Source: UBA1433 sp964581565
GTDB taxonomy: Bacteria > Bacillota > Clostridia > Eubacteriales > UBA1433
Assembly: GCA_964581565.1 (NCBI GenBank)
Contig: CAZOOZ010000004.1
Span: 62,001-126,000 of the forward strand
Length of the DNA stretch: 64,000 nucleotides
Direction: 5' to 3'
Positions 27,078 through 35,144 of the stretch are shown here, piece after piece (position 1 is the stretch's first letter; every line of letters begins with the position of its first letter). The position numbers and the translations under genes are program-made. Under the pieces are notes generated by a model that was not told the DNA's origin, ran no database searches, and saw nothing but the letters and a program-made list of their open reading frames with translations.

Positions 27078-28097
27078 CTATCTTAATAAATTTCTTATAT
27101 ATTCAGCGCGTTTCTGATTTATGCATTCTTTATTTTCATCGATTTCTATAAGACCTTTTAATATTGCCGGATGGATATTTTTAATGATTTCATTAATTTG
27201 ATCAATGGTAATAGTGGTTATGATACCCATATCCACCCCCAAGCGTATAATTGATAATAATTGCATTGCTTCTTTTAAATCAATCGTCTGTGCATAAGTA
27301 AGGATGCCATATGAACGCATTATCTTGTCTTTAATAGCGCAGTTATCTTTTTCAAATAACATATTTCTAAGTGCTCGTTCACGTTTAATAACGCCTTTTG
27401 TAACGGCTTTAACATTTAATAATATTTCATTTTCAGTCATGCCCAAAGAATTTTGATTTGAAATCTGAAATAAGTCACCAATGCTTTCTGTGCCTTCGCC
27501 GTAAATTCCTCTTATTGTAAGGCCGTATCGGCTTACGGTTTTCAAAATCCCGTTTATATTATGAGTGAGTGTTAATGCAGGCAAATGAAGCATAACAGAC
27601 ATTCTTATACCGGTACCTAAGTTTGTCGGACATGAGGTTAGATATCCATAGCGATCGTCAAAGGCATATTCAATTTTCTCTTCCAGTAAATCGTCAATTT
27701 TATTTGCCATATCATATGCATTTTCTAGCGACAGACCGGGAAGTATACATTGTATTCTTATATGATCTTCTTCATTAATCATAATGCTGATTTTTTCATC
27801 TTTATTGATTAATGCACCTGCACCGTTTTTTTTCAATGCTAAATTAGGGCTTATCAGATGCTTTTCAATAAGTGTCTCTTTTTCATCTTCTTTGATATTT
27901 TCAATAGAAATATAATTAAATTCCTTCGATATATAACTATTTGAATCCAAGATTGCCGTACATACTTCTGCACATACTTTTTCAAGTACATCTGAAGATG
28001 CTTTATGCGGGAAAATAGTGTTTTTTAAATTTCTCGCTATTCTGACTCTTGTACTAACAGCAATATCAGAGGTGTTCTCATTTGCTTTCCAAGTCAA
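27078..28097 (-). CDS. mcsB: Protein arginine kinase McsB
   Basis: 339 aa. The phosphagen-kinase-like fold shows STRVRIARNLKNTIFP near the N-terminus, SCPTNLGTGIRMSVMLHLPAL with the catalytic-site Cys, and IRGIYGEGTES in the nucleotide-binding lobe. It phosphorylates arginines on damaged proteins, marking them for ClpCP. It sits 21 bp after mcsA and 12 bp before clpC, the usual stress operon. Confidence 0.96.
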   Translation of the reverse strand: MTWKANENTSDIAVSTRVRIARNLKNTIFPHKASSDVLEKVCAEVCTAILDSNSYISKEFNYISIENIKEDEKETLIEKHLISPNLALKKNGAGALINKDEKISIMINEEDHIRIQCILPGLSLENAYDMANKIDDLLEEKIEYAFDDRYGYLTSCPTNLGTGIRMSVMLHLPALTLTHNINGILKTVSRYGLTIRGIYGEGTESIGDLFQISNQNSLGMTENEILLNVKAVTKGVIKRERALRNMLFEKDNCAIKDKIMRSYGILTYAQTIDLKEAMQLLSIIRLGVDMGIITTITIDQINEIIKNIHPAILKGLIEIDENKECINQKRAEYIRNLLR

Positions 28098-28118
28098 AAC
28101 AATCGCCTCTTTCTTATA

Positions 28119-28604
28119 TTATTCATTATATGCTTTTATTAAATCTCTGTATTCTGCGGCTTTTTCATAATTTTCATTGCGAACTGCTTCTTCTAATTTG
28201 GCTTGTAAAATCGTTATTTCCTGTTGCTTTTTAATATCATGCTGTTTACTTTTAATTATTTTACCCATATGCTGTTCTTTTCCATGGATGCGCTTGATAA
28301 TTGGTTGTATAACTGAAGAAAAATTATCATAGCAAGCGTCGCATCCAATTTTGCCGTATTTCATCAGTTCTTCATAACTTAAATTACACTTACCGCATTT
28401 TAAGGTTGATGTAGCATTATTCTCTTCTTCGTTTTGTTCATTTTCTATATTTAATAGCGCACTGATAAAATTATCAAACATATAACTGTTTAATACGCTT
28501 TCTTTTGCGCAGTCTTCACATAAATACAATTCGGTCTTTTGACCGTTATCAACCATTGTAAAAAAAACAACGGCTTCTTTTTTGTTACATTTATTACATA
28601 ACAT
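28119..28604 (-). CDS. mcsA: McsB activator protein McsA
   Basis: 161 aa. CNKCNKKEAV...CEDCAKE forms the first zinc site and CGKCNLSYEELMKYGKIGCDAC the second. A C-terminal UVR motif, LEEAVRNENYEKAAEYRDLI, matches that in ClpC and UvrB. It activates the McsB kinase. Its expected upstream partner ctsR is absent and a transposase-like gene lies 12 bp upstream instead. Confidence 0.93.
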   Translation of the reverse strand: MLCNKCNKKEAVVFFTMVDNGQKTELYLCEDCAKESVLNSYMFDNFISALLNIENEQNEEENNATSTLKCGKCNLSYEELMKYGKIGCDACYDNFSSVIQPIIKRIHGKEQHMGKIIKSKQHDIKKQQEITILQAKLEEAVRNENYEKAAEYRDLIKAYNE

Positions 28605-28616
28605 AATTATACTCCT

Positions 28617-29390
28617 TTAATCATCGTTATGATCACATATGATTTTATATACGACTCCCCGATTTAAATTGAGGACTTCAGCTATTTTTCTTATTGATAA
28701 ATTTGTATTATTTTTCAAAAATAGAACTATTTGTATTCTTTTTTCGATGTATTCTTTTTTGTGTAGATTACTTAGTAATATATCCGTAATGTTAAAATAT
28801 TCTTTTATCAAAGCCTTAGCATCTATCAGTTCATTAGTGTTATTATTTAAATCCAAGATACAATCATTGCAATCTTCATTGATGAACTCTAAAAAATAAG
28901 TATATGTTCGAGGGTTTTGATTCATACAAGAGCATTGCTGTATATAATCATAATATTCATAATATATATCTTTTGCATTAACAGATAAAATTCTTTTATA
29001 ATTATTCTGATTCGATGTCGCATGATTTATGAAATATCTTATTACTTGTAAAAATCTATCTTCATCATAAATAGCCTCACTTAAATATCGGCTATAAAAC
29101 ACATGACCGTATCTGGAATTTTTTCTATTATAGTAGGCCGCATAGCTAATATTTACCCTCTTCATGATTTCTGCTATATTTAATAAATTTTCTTTTATTA
29201 AAAAATGAGCGTGATCATCTAAAATACAATATGCACATACATCGTAGTTTTTATTTAAAGATTTATTGCGAATTATTTCAATAACCTTCTTTTTATCTTC
29301 ATATTCAAGGAAAATATTTTCTGAACTATTTCCTCTAACTATTGTATGATATATTTTCGAATTGTGATAATTTCTAGCTTGTCTTGCCAT
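28617..29390 (-). CDS. REP-associated tyrosine transposase (RAYT, Y1 family) at the operon head
   Basis: 257 aa from the ATG at 29390, with GAGGGG 5 nt upstream. The Y1/HUH core is intact: HAHFLI near residues 66-71 as the HUH motif and a Tyr-rich helix SYAAYYNRKNSRYGHVFYSRY with the likely catalytic Tyr. The N-terminal MARQARNYHNSKIYHTIVRGN is typical of RAYTs. A C-terminal helix-turn-helix, LSIRKIAEVLNLNRGVVYKII, follows. RAYTs are single-copy domesticated relatives of IS200 transposases that act on REP-type palindromes. It occupies the place of ctsR, 12 bp before mcsA. Whether it regulates the operon is a hypothesis. Confidence 0.88.
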   Translation of the reverse strand: MARQARNYHNSKIYHTIVRGNSSENIFLEYEDKKKVIEIIRNKSLNKNYDVCAYCILDDHAHFLIKENLLNIAEIMKRVNISYAAYYNRKNSRYGHVFYSRYLSEAIYDEDRFLQVIRYFINHATSNQNNYKRILSVNAKDIYYEYYDYIQQCSCMNQNPRTYTYFLEFINEDCNDCILDLNNNTNELIDAKALIKEYFNITDILLSNLHKKEYIEKRIQIVLFLKNNTNLSIRKIAEVLNLNRGVVYKIICDHNDD

Positions 29391-29407
29391 ATGCACCCCT
29401 CGAAATG

Positions 29408-29436
29408 ATTATAGCATGAAATAATTAAATTGACAA
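29408..29436 (-). promoter_or_regulatory. Extended -10 sigma-A promoter of the RAYT-mcsA-mcsB-clpC operon
   Basis: On the minus strand -35 TTGTCA (29436-29431), a 17-bp spacer and -10 TATAAT (29413-29408) preceded by TGC, an extended -10. The -35 hexamer lies inside the proximal arm of the 17-bp inverted repeat, so anything binding that palindrome would block this promoter. No CtsR heptad repeat or CIRCE element was found here. Confidence 0.75.
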
Positions 29437-29467
29437 TAGGGACAGATAATATTGTCAATTTAATTAT
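29421..29467. repeat. Perfect 17-bp inverted repeat upstream of the RAYT gene
   Basis: Arms at 29421-29437 (ATAATTAAATTGACAAT) and 29451-29467 are exact reverse complements with a 13-nt spacer AGGGACAGATAAT. Such a hairpin with a GGGACAG-type loop resembles REP-like substrates found beside RAYT genes. It also overlaps the operon promoter, so it could be an operator. It could also end the small gene at 29481, but no T-run follows. Confidence 0.9.
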
Positions 29468-29480
29468 AAAAATTATTATT

Positions 29481-29675
29481 TTATTGATTAAAAAAACTAT
29501 CTAATCCATAAGCAGCGGCATAACATAGTACACTTAATGTGGAAATAATTGACCATGCCAATTCAATCGAATGACTCTCTTTATACATTTTAAATTCATC
29601 CATTGTATTGTTTTCTTGAACTGCCTGATCTGTAACATCATTAAAGCATAATTTATATCCTTCTCTTCTAATCAT
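29481..29675 (-). CDS. Small hypothetical protein with a C-terminal membrane segment
   Basis: 64 aa. AGGAG lies 6 nt before the ATG, which is the main reason to call it. The N-terminal half is polar and charged; residues about 40-60, LAWSIISTLSVLCYAAAYGL, form one likely membrane segment. No family is recognised. It ends 14 bp upstream of the palindrome that precedes the RAYT gene, on the same strand. It might be a membrane micropeptide or a chance frame. Confidence 0.45.
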   Translation of the reverse strand: MIRREGYKLCFNDVTDQAVQENNTMDEFKMYKESHSIELAWSIISTLSVLCYAAAYGLDSFFNQ

Positions 29676-29803
29676 AAACTACTCCTAAAATATATTCATA
29701 TTATAATAAATTAGGCAGCAGCAATAAATGTGATATACTATTTATTAAATTTTATTTGAAATGATTTATCATAACAATAAATAGTAAAAGAAGGACTAAA
29801 TTT

Positions 29804-30538
29804 ATGAAAAAAACTGTATTAGTTACCGGAGCAACAAGGGGTATAGGAAAATGCATAGCAAAAACATTTGCTTTAAATAATTACAATGTCATTATTAATT
29901 ATTTTAAAAACGATGTATTGGCACAAGAACTGTTAAAAGAGTTGTGTGAAATGAAAAGCATATCACTTGCATTTAAAGCTGATGTATCAAAAAGAGATGA
30001 AGTTGATACTATGCTAAAAGAGATTAAGCAATCTTTTAGATATATTGACATACTAATCAATAATGCAGGCGTTGCCGAACAAGTACTATTTACCGATATG
30101 ACAGTTCAGCAATGGGATCGAATATTTGATGTGAATATAAAAGGAATGTTTAATTGTACGCAGGCAGTCGTTGAAGACATGATTTGCAGAAAAAGCGGAA
30201 AAATAATCAATATTTCTTCCATTTGGGGAATATGCGGTGCCTCTTGTGAAGTAGCCTACTCCGCATCAAAGGCAGCTGTTATTGGTTTTACGAAAGCGCT
30301 TGCCAAAGAATTAGGGCCTTCCAATATACAAGTAAATTGTATTGCACCCGGTATTATTGATACAGACATGAATAAAGAATTAGATAATATTACATTAGAT
30401 TCATTGAAAGATCAAACCCCTCTGGGTAAAATAGGCTCTGGTGAAGATATTGCACATACAGCATTATTTTTAGCCGGTGAACAATCAAATTTTATTACAG
30501 GGCAAATTATAAGCCCAAATGGTGGATTTGTCATATAA
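29804..30538 (+). CDS. Short-chain dehydrogenase, EF-P 5-aminopentanone reductase-like (YmfI)
   Basis: 244 aa. It has the SDR cofactor motif VTGATRGIGKCIA, NNAG near residue 85, and catalytic YSASK with upstream Ser. The stretch ISSIWGICGASCEVAYSASK and the ending FITGQIISPNGGFVI resemble B. subtilis YmfI, which finishes the 5-aminopentanol modification of elongation factor P, more than housekeeping FabG. It is a single gene convergent with tsaD, with no fatty-acid genes nearby, which also argues against FabG. The SDR family is certain; the YmfI role is likely. Confidence 0.8.
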   Translation: MKKTVLVTGATRGIGKCIAKTFALNNYNVIINYFKNDVLAQELLKELCEMKSISLAFKADVSKRDEVDTMLKEIKQSFRYIDILINNAGVAEQVLFTDMTVQQWDRIFDVNIKGMFNCTQAVVEDMICRKSGKIINISSIWGICGASCEVAYSASKAAVIGFTKALAKELGPSNIQVNCIAPGIIDTDMNKELDNITLDSLKDQTPLGKIGSGEDIAHTALFLAGEQSNFITGQIISPNGGFVI

Positions 30539-30554
30539 TATTAAGATTTTTTAT

Positions 30555-31565
30555 TTACAGGCTGAGTGATGGATCTGCGTTTAGAAATATATCGCTTATA
30601 TTGTTATTTAAATATTCATAGTAAGCGCATGAAGCGATCATAGCCGCATTATCAGTACAGTATTTTGGGCTCGGTATAAACAGTTTATAGCCTTTTTCCT
30701 CGGAGAGCTGTATCATTCTTTCTTTTAATCTACTGTTTGCGGCCACTCCGCCAGACAGGCAAATCGTATTTTGCTTTGTGAATTGTGCTGCCATATCTAT
30801 TTTTTTGCATAATATATCCACAACGGCTTCTTGAAAAGAAGCGCTTATATCATAAGGATTGATTTCAAGGTTTTTCATTTTCATTGTATTTAAATAGTTG
30901 AGAACGGCTGATTTTAATCCACTGAAACTAAAATCAAAACTTGTGTTGGAAAGCATGACTCTGGGAAAAGAGATTGATTCCTTGTCCCCCTTTTTTGCAT
31001 ATTTATCGATTTCGGGGCCCCCTGGATAATTAAAACCCAAACAACGTGCAATTTTATCAAATGCTTCACCGGCCGCGTCATCCAAAGTTTTTCCAAGTGT
31101 AGTAATTTTGCAGTAGTCTTCGACAAGTAAAATATTGGTATGACCGCCGGATATAACTAAACTCACAAACGGAGGATGCAAATCTTTGTATTCAAGATAA
31201 TTTGCAGCGATATGTCCTTTAATGTGATGGATACCAATAAGTGGTTTGTTTGCTGCATATGCCATAGATTTTGCATATGATAGCCCCACCAACAAAGCAC
31301 CGACAAGGCCGGGGCCGTAGGTGACCGCAATTGCATCAAGATCATTAAAATTGATGTTTGCATCGTCTAATGCTCCTCGGGTAATATAAGGCAACATTTG
31401 CAAATGGTTTCTTGATGCAATCTCAGGCACAACTCCGCCGTAACGTCGATGAATATCTATTTGCGTCGACGTTACTTCTGAGAGCAGATCTCTTCCGTTT
31501 TCAACAATTGATGCTGATGTTTCATCACAAGATGTTTCAATAGCAAGAATTTTTATTTTTTTCAT
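30555..31565 (-). CDS. tsaD: tRNA N6-adenosine threonylcarbamoyltransferase TsaD
   Basis: 336 aa. KILAIETSCDETSASIVENG at the N-terminus, the metal-binding HHIKGH motif, and CLSGGVAANSRL near the C-terminus define TsaD. It transfers the threonylcarbamoyl group to A37 of ANN-decoding tRNAs with TsaB and TsaE. The ATG at 31565 is chosen; a GTG at 31577 that overlaps the preceding stop (GTGA) is equally possible. Last gene of the t6A cluster, here separated from rimI by an unrelated membrane-protein gene. Confidence 0.95.
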   Translation of the reverse strand: MKKIKILAIETSCDETSASIVENGRDLLSEVTSTQIDIHRRYGGVVPEIASRNHLQMLPYITRGALDDANINFNDLDAIAVTYGPGLVGALLVGLSYAKSMAYAANKPLIGIHHIKGHIAANYLEYKDLHPPFVSLVISGGHTNILLVEDYCKITTLGKTLDDAAGEAFDKIARCLGFNYPGGPEIDKYAKKGDKESISFPRVMLSNTSFDFSFSGLKSAVLNYLNTMKMKNLEINPYDISASFQEAVVDILCKKIDMAAQFTKQNTICLSGGVAANSRLKERMIQLSEEKGYKLFIPSPKYCTDNAAMIASCAYYEYLNNNISDIFLNADPSLSL

Positions 31566-31573
31566 TTTTCTTT

Positions 31574-32737
31574 TCACTGTTTTCTCAATTTCATTTTTTG
31601 TTTTAATTTGTTAACAAAAGCAATGTATATACTGCCCGAGCCAAAACCATAGAGCAATAATATAAAAATAGATCCGATAACCGGGATATAACTGATAGCA
31701 AATAATATACAAATAATAATCAAAATATCAAATTTATACAATTTATATTTTGCTAATTTGTTTTTTATTAAACTGACAAACGGAACAATGGATATCAATA
31801 TCAGGAAAGAATACACTCCTAATAAAAATATACCCGGAGCTACTAAAATACCTGAAAGAATCATTAGAATAGATAATATTACCGTACTAAAAAGAATGCC
31901 TATACCTATTAATAATGAAATAAAAGGATTTCTTTTCAGTGTATAGACACTATCATTAACGAAATTTGGACAAAGTAAAAATAAAAGCCATGTCAAAAAA
32001 ACCAATAATAATATCTTAAAAAAAGATATGCCTATAGTTAAGAAATTACTTTGGTTTTGAAGAGAAAATTCACTGGTTATAGCGTTATGATGATTAATCT
32101 CTCCTGAAATTTGTGATTGGCTATCGATAGATGCATTAAGATTGGAATAATAATTTAAATTACCGGATAATATCGAATTGCCGCTTATTTCAATATTATC
32201 AGAATAGATAGTTGCATTTTTATTTATCTGCGCATCAAGTGTAACATTGTCAGCTTTAATATATAAATCACCTTTCACCTGTCCTCGTAAGATTACACTG
32301 CCTGTGGAATAGATGTAGACATCATCTTCAAAGACAGTTGATTGATCAGACTCAAAAGAATATAAAGAAACAGCGATCATGTCGTCTTTGATGACCGAAT
32401 TTGTTATAGTAGACAGTGCATTGATTAAAATAATATCTTTATTGAAATTTCCTCCGTCTACATGAACTGCATCGGTACCAATAATCGTTAAACCATAAAT
32501 TTTTCCGCTTATTGTAGCTTCTTTTGCCGAAATAGCTGCAAGATTGGCAGTTAATTCTCCGTCGATATTAATGGTATTATAAAAACCAAACAAGTCATAG
32601 GAGTATGTTTGCCCCTCTTGGATATTGATATCGTTATTCTGTAAATCAGAAGCTGTGTCTGACTGTGTGGAAGCCGATACTGTACTGCTTAACAATATGA
32701 CCACAATCAGAAGCCCTAATATGATTTTTTTCTTCAT
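31574..32737 (-). CDS. Secreted bactofilin-like protein with C-terminal membrane domain
   Basis: 387 aa. A signal peptide (residues 1-22, KKKIILGLLIVVILLSSTVSA) leads to about 200 residues of short beta-repeats (TISGKIYGL, GQVKGDLYIKADNVTLDA, NATIYSDNIEISGN), read as a bactofilin-like polymer-forming beta-helix. Four or so membrane segments fill the last 150 residues, and the tail is basic (KLKQKMKLRKQ). Canonical bactofilins are cytosolic, so an exported repeat domain on a membrane anchor is a variant architecture. It lies between rimI and tsaD, and the stop overlaps a possible tsaD start. Its role is unknown, perhaps envelope scaffolding. Confidence 0.75.
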   Translation of the reverse strand: MKKKIILGLLIVVILLSSTVSASTQSDTASDLQNNDINIQEGQTYSYDLFGFYNTINIDGELTANLAAISAKEATISGKIYGLTIIGTDAVHVDGGNFNKDIILINALSTITNSVIKDDMIAVSLYSFESDQSTVFEDDVYIYSTGSVILRGQVKGDLYIKADNVTLDAQINKNATIYSDNIEISGNSILSGNLNYYSNLNASIDSQSQISGEINHHNAITSEFSLQNQSNFLTIGISFFKILLLVFLTWLLFLLCPNFVNDSVYTLKRNPFISLLIGIGILFSTVILSILMILSGILVAPGIFLLGVYSFLILISIVPFVSLIKNKLAKYKLYKFDILIIICILFAISYIPVIGSIFILLLYGFGSGSIYIAFVNKLKQKMKLRKQ

Positions 32738-32747
32738 GGTAGCCCTT

Positions 32748-33191
32748 CTATAAAATTACTTTTAACATTAATATTGCGTTTTCTTTATTATCGGGATAAT
32801 AATTATGCCGCATACCGTTTTCTATAAATCCTTTTTTCCTATATAAATCATATGCAATTTTATTGCTCTGCCTTACTTCTAAATACATATAATGAATATC
32901 TCTGGTTTTGGCGATTTTTATCATATGATCTATTAAACTTTGTCCAATACCTAAATTTCTGTAAATTTGCTTTACGGCTATATTTGTTATATGTGCTTCG
33001 TCAATAACCAACCACATACCGCCATATGCGACTATTTCTCGACCTAGCATCCCAACAATATAACAAGCGAGCTTATTTTGCATTTCTTCCTCAAAAGCTT
33101 GTCTGGGCCAGGGAGATGTAAAAGCTTCGCTTTCTAATTCGAATACGGAATCTATATCTTTGTATTTCATTTTTCTGAATGTGACTTTCAT
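32748..33191 (-). CDS. rimI: Ribosomal protein S18 alanine N-acetyltransferase
   Basis: 147 aa. GNAT fold: the acetyl-CoA loop reads QIYRNLGIGQSLIDHMI near residues 75-91, preceded by ITNIAV, and the C-terminal motif is YDLYRKKGFIENGMRHNYY. ESEAFTSPWPRQAFEEE at the N-terminus is typical of RimI. It overlaps tsaB by 4 bp, the classical tsaE-tsaB-rimI arrangement. Confidence 0.92.
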   Translation of the reverse strand: MKVTFRKMKYKDIDSVFELESEAFTSPWPRQAFEEEMQNKLACYIVGMLGREIVAYGGMWLVIDEAHITNIAVKQIYRNLGIGQSLIDHMIKIAKTRDIHYMYLEVRQSNKIAYDLYRKKGFIENGMRHNYYPDNKENAILMLKVIL

Positions 33192-33895
33192 TCTCGGTGC
33201 CTTTTGTTCGATAAGTTTTCTTCCGCTTGTGCAACTCTCAAATAATTTGGCATAGCAGTATAATGATTCTGCAGGTCTCCTGCCTTTAATTTTTCTAAAG
33301 CTGCCAATGCTGCATATGAAGCTCTGGGCATTAAAACATTTGTGTTGGCAATATGAGCCTTGCTTTTCATTTTATCTTTAAATTGATTATAATACTTTAT
33401 GCAGGCATCACCTAAAAATAATACATTACCGTTTTGCGTATTTAAAATATTGATAAGATCAGAAAACAAAAAAACATTTTCTTTTTGCAAGTTTTCCAAT
33501 TTATTATCTTGAAATTTATATAAAGCGGAATATAACTGACTTCGCTGTGCATCGAGAATGGGACAAATAATACCGTTAAAATACATAACAGAATATGCTA
33601 AAGTATCCAAGGTTGACACTGTGATAATTGGTTTATTTTCAACAATAGCGAAACCCTTGATTGTTGCTAAAGCAATACGCAGTCCCGTAAATGAACCGGG
33701 GCCTTGGGAGACCGCAAAATAATCAATATCATGGATATCCATCCTAAGATTTTTTAGTAGCGAATCAATTATAATGAGCAGTTTTTCGGAATGCTTTAAT
33801 TTATAGTCTGTAAAAATTTCTCCATGAAGTTTATATTCGTCAACAATTGCGGCGGATGCGGCGATTGTTGACGTATCAATGGCAAGTATTTTCAT
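33188..33895 (-). CDS. tsaB: t6A biosynthesis protein TsaB
   Basis: 235 aa. MKILAIDTSTIAASAAIVDE and SQGPGSFTGLRIALATIKG mark TsaB, the inactive paralogue that bridges TsaD and TsaE. It starts 1 bp from the tsaE stop and overlaps rimI by 4 bp, indicating translational coupling. The C-terminal domain (about residues 110-235) is divergent, as usual for the family. Confidence 0.94.
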   Translation of the reverse strand: MKILAIDTSTIAASAAIVDEYKLHGEIFTDYKLKHSEKLLIIIDSLLKNLRMDIHDIDYFAVSQGPGSFTGLRIALATIKGFAIVENKPIITVSTLDTLAYSVMYFNGIICPILDAQRSQLYSALYKFQDNKLENLQKENVFLFSDLINILNTQNGNVLFLGDACIKYYNQFKDKMKSKAHIANTNVLMPRASYAALAALEKLKAGDLQNHYTAMPNYLRVAQAEENLSNKRHRE

Positions 33896-34348
33896 TTAGT
33901 CACCGTTAAGATTATATATTATTTCATATTTTATTTCTCTCGCAAACGGAGTCGTTTTCTTGATCGTTATTTGCTTATAATTAAAATTCTCTAAAATGGG
34001 GATTGCGATATCCGGCCATTCAATGACGACAATACCAGTTGAATGTAAATATTCTTCAAAACCAATTTCAAATAGTTCTTCTTGATTTTTTAGTCTGTAT
34101 AGATCCATATGATATATATCATTATCACCGTTATATTCATTTATAATTGTAAAAGTCGGACTTGTAACATTTTGTATAATATGCTTTTGTCTTGCCACTC
34201 CTTTTACAAATGATGTTTTACCCGCTCCCATCTCACCATATAAGAGAATGATGTCGCCTTCGTGAAAATTTTTGGCTAAATTAAAACCAATTTGCTGCGT
34301 TTGAGGCTCATTGTTTGAAAACATATGAGATATTACCGTATTTTTCAT
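33896..34348 (-). CDS. tsaE: t6A biosynthesis ATPase TsaE
   Basis: 150 aa. Walker A GEMGAGKTSFVKGVA near residues 38-52, then TSPTFTIINEY, the Walker-B-like HMDLYRLKNQEEL, and VVIEWPD near 108-114. It drives turnover of the TsaB-TsaD complex. First of the t6A genes in the cluster, 7 bp downstream of the rhomboid-like gene. Confidence 0.95.
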   Translation of the reverse strand: MKNTVISHMFSNNEPQTQQIGFNLAKNFHEGDIILLYGEMGAGKTSFVKGVARQKHIIQNVTSPTFTIINEYNGDNDIYHMDLYRLKNQEELFEIGFEEYLHSTGIVVIEWPDIAIPILENFNYKQITIKKTTPFAREIKYEIIYNLNGD

Positions 34349-34355
34349 AATTTAA

Positions 34356-34994
34356 CTATTTAAATCTGTTCCTGTTTTTCATTGTTTTTATTCTAAGTAA
34401 AAGTTGTTTATAGAAATCTTTACCGAAAAATAAAAAGAAATTAAGCAATGAACCAATGATAGCAATTCGAATAGAGCCGCTTCCTATTATAATTTCATAT
34501 AAATATAAGACGGCATTGGCATAAGCCAAATATTTAATTTTAACGGGTAAAATAAAAAATAATAATATTTCCATATTTGGGTAGAGCATTGCAAAAGCAA
34601 AGAATAAAGAAAGATTCAAAAATGTCCCCGTAACAGGAATTTGAGATATTAAAGATGCTATAACAGTTAATACAACGCCCAAAAAATAATAAATATTAAA
34701 TTTAAAACTTCCCCATGTGCGTTCAAGTGAAGTGCCGATAAAATAATAAAAATATAAAGCTATAATAGTAAAGAAGATACCTGATGCCGGAGGAACAAAA
34801 ATAAAAGTTATTACTCGCCAAATCTGGCCTTTGAAAACTAGGGCGGGATCTAAAATAAAGTATGAAAGTATTTCAGTTCTATTTAAAACATATGCAACTA
34901 CATAAATAATCGCATTTAGTATAGTGATGTGGAGCATCAGATTCTTTATAGCATATTTACCAAATTTTTTATTTAATTTATTTAAAAATTTCAT
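34356..34994 (-). CDS. Rhomboid-superfamily membrane protein lacking catalytic residues
   Basis: 212 aa with about six membrane segments. The L1-loop region (QIWRVITFIFVPP) and general layout match rhomboids. The catalytic GxSG is replaced by GTFLNLSLF and no membrane His is seen near the C-terminus, so this is probably a pseudoprotease of the iRhom/Derlin-like type. It is the first gene before tsaE, with which it is probably cotranscribed. Function unknown. Confidence 0.7.
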   Translation of the reverse strand: MKFLNKLNKKFGKYAIKNLMLHITILNAIIYVVAYVLNRTEILSYFILDPALVFKGQIWRVITFIFVPPASGIFFTIIALYFYYFIGTSLERTWGSFKFNIYYFLGVVLTVIASLISQIPVTGTFLNLSLFFAFAMLYPNMEILLFFILPVKIKYLAYANAVLYLYEIIIGSGSIRIAIIGSLLNFFLFFGKDFYKQLLLRIKTMKNRNRFK

Positions 34995-35144
34995 TTAATT
35001 TCCTCGTAATTTAAGATATGTTGCCTTTATATTCTATATTGTTTAGATAAAAATGTAAATTAGTAAATTAAATAGATAAAAATTTATTTGCGAAATATGA
35101 TGATAACGATATAGTTTATTATAAGCAAATTTCAAATTTATGCA

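Noticed and set aside
29804..30538. Housekeeping FabG for fatty-acid synthesis
   Set aside because: There are no fab genes nearby, and the SSIWG...GASCEVAYS stretch fits the EF-P modification reductase group better. FabG-like activity is not excluded.
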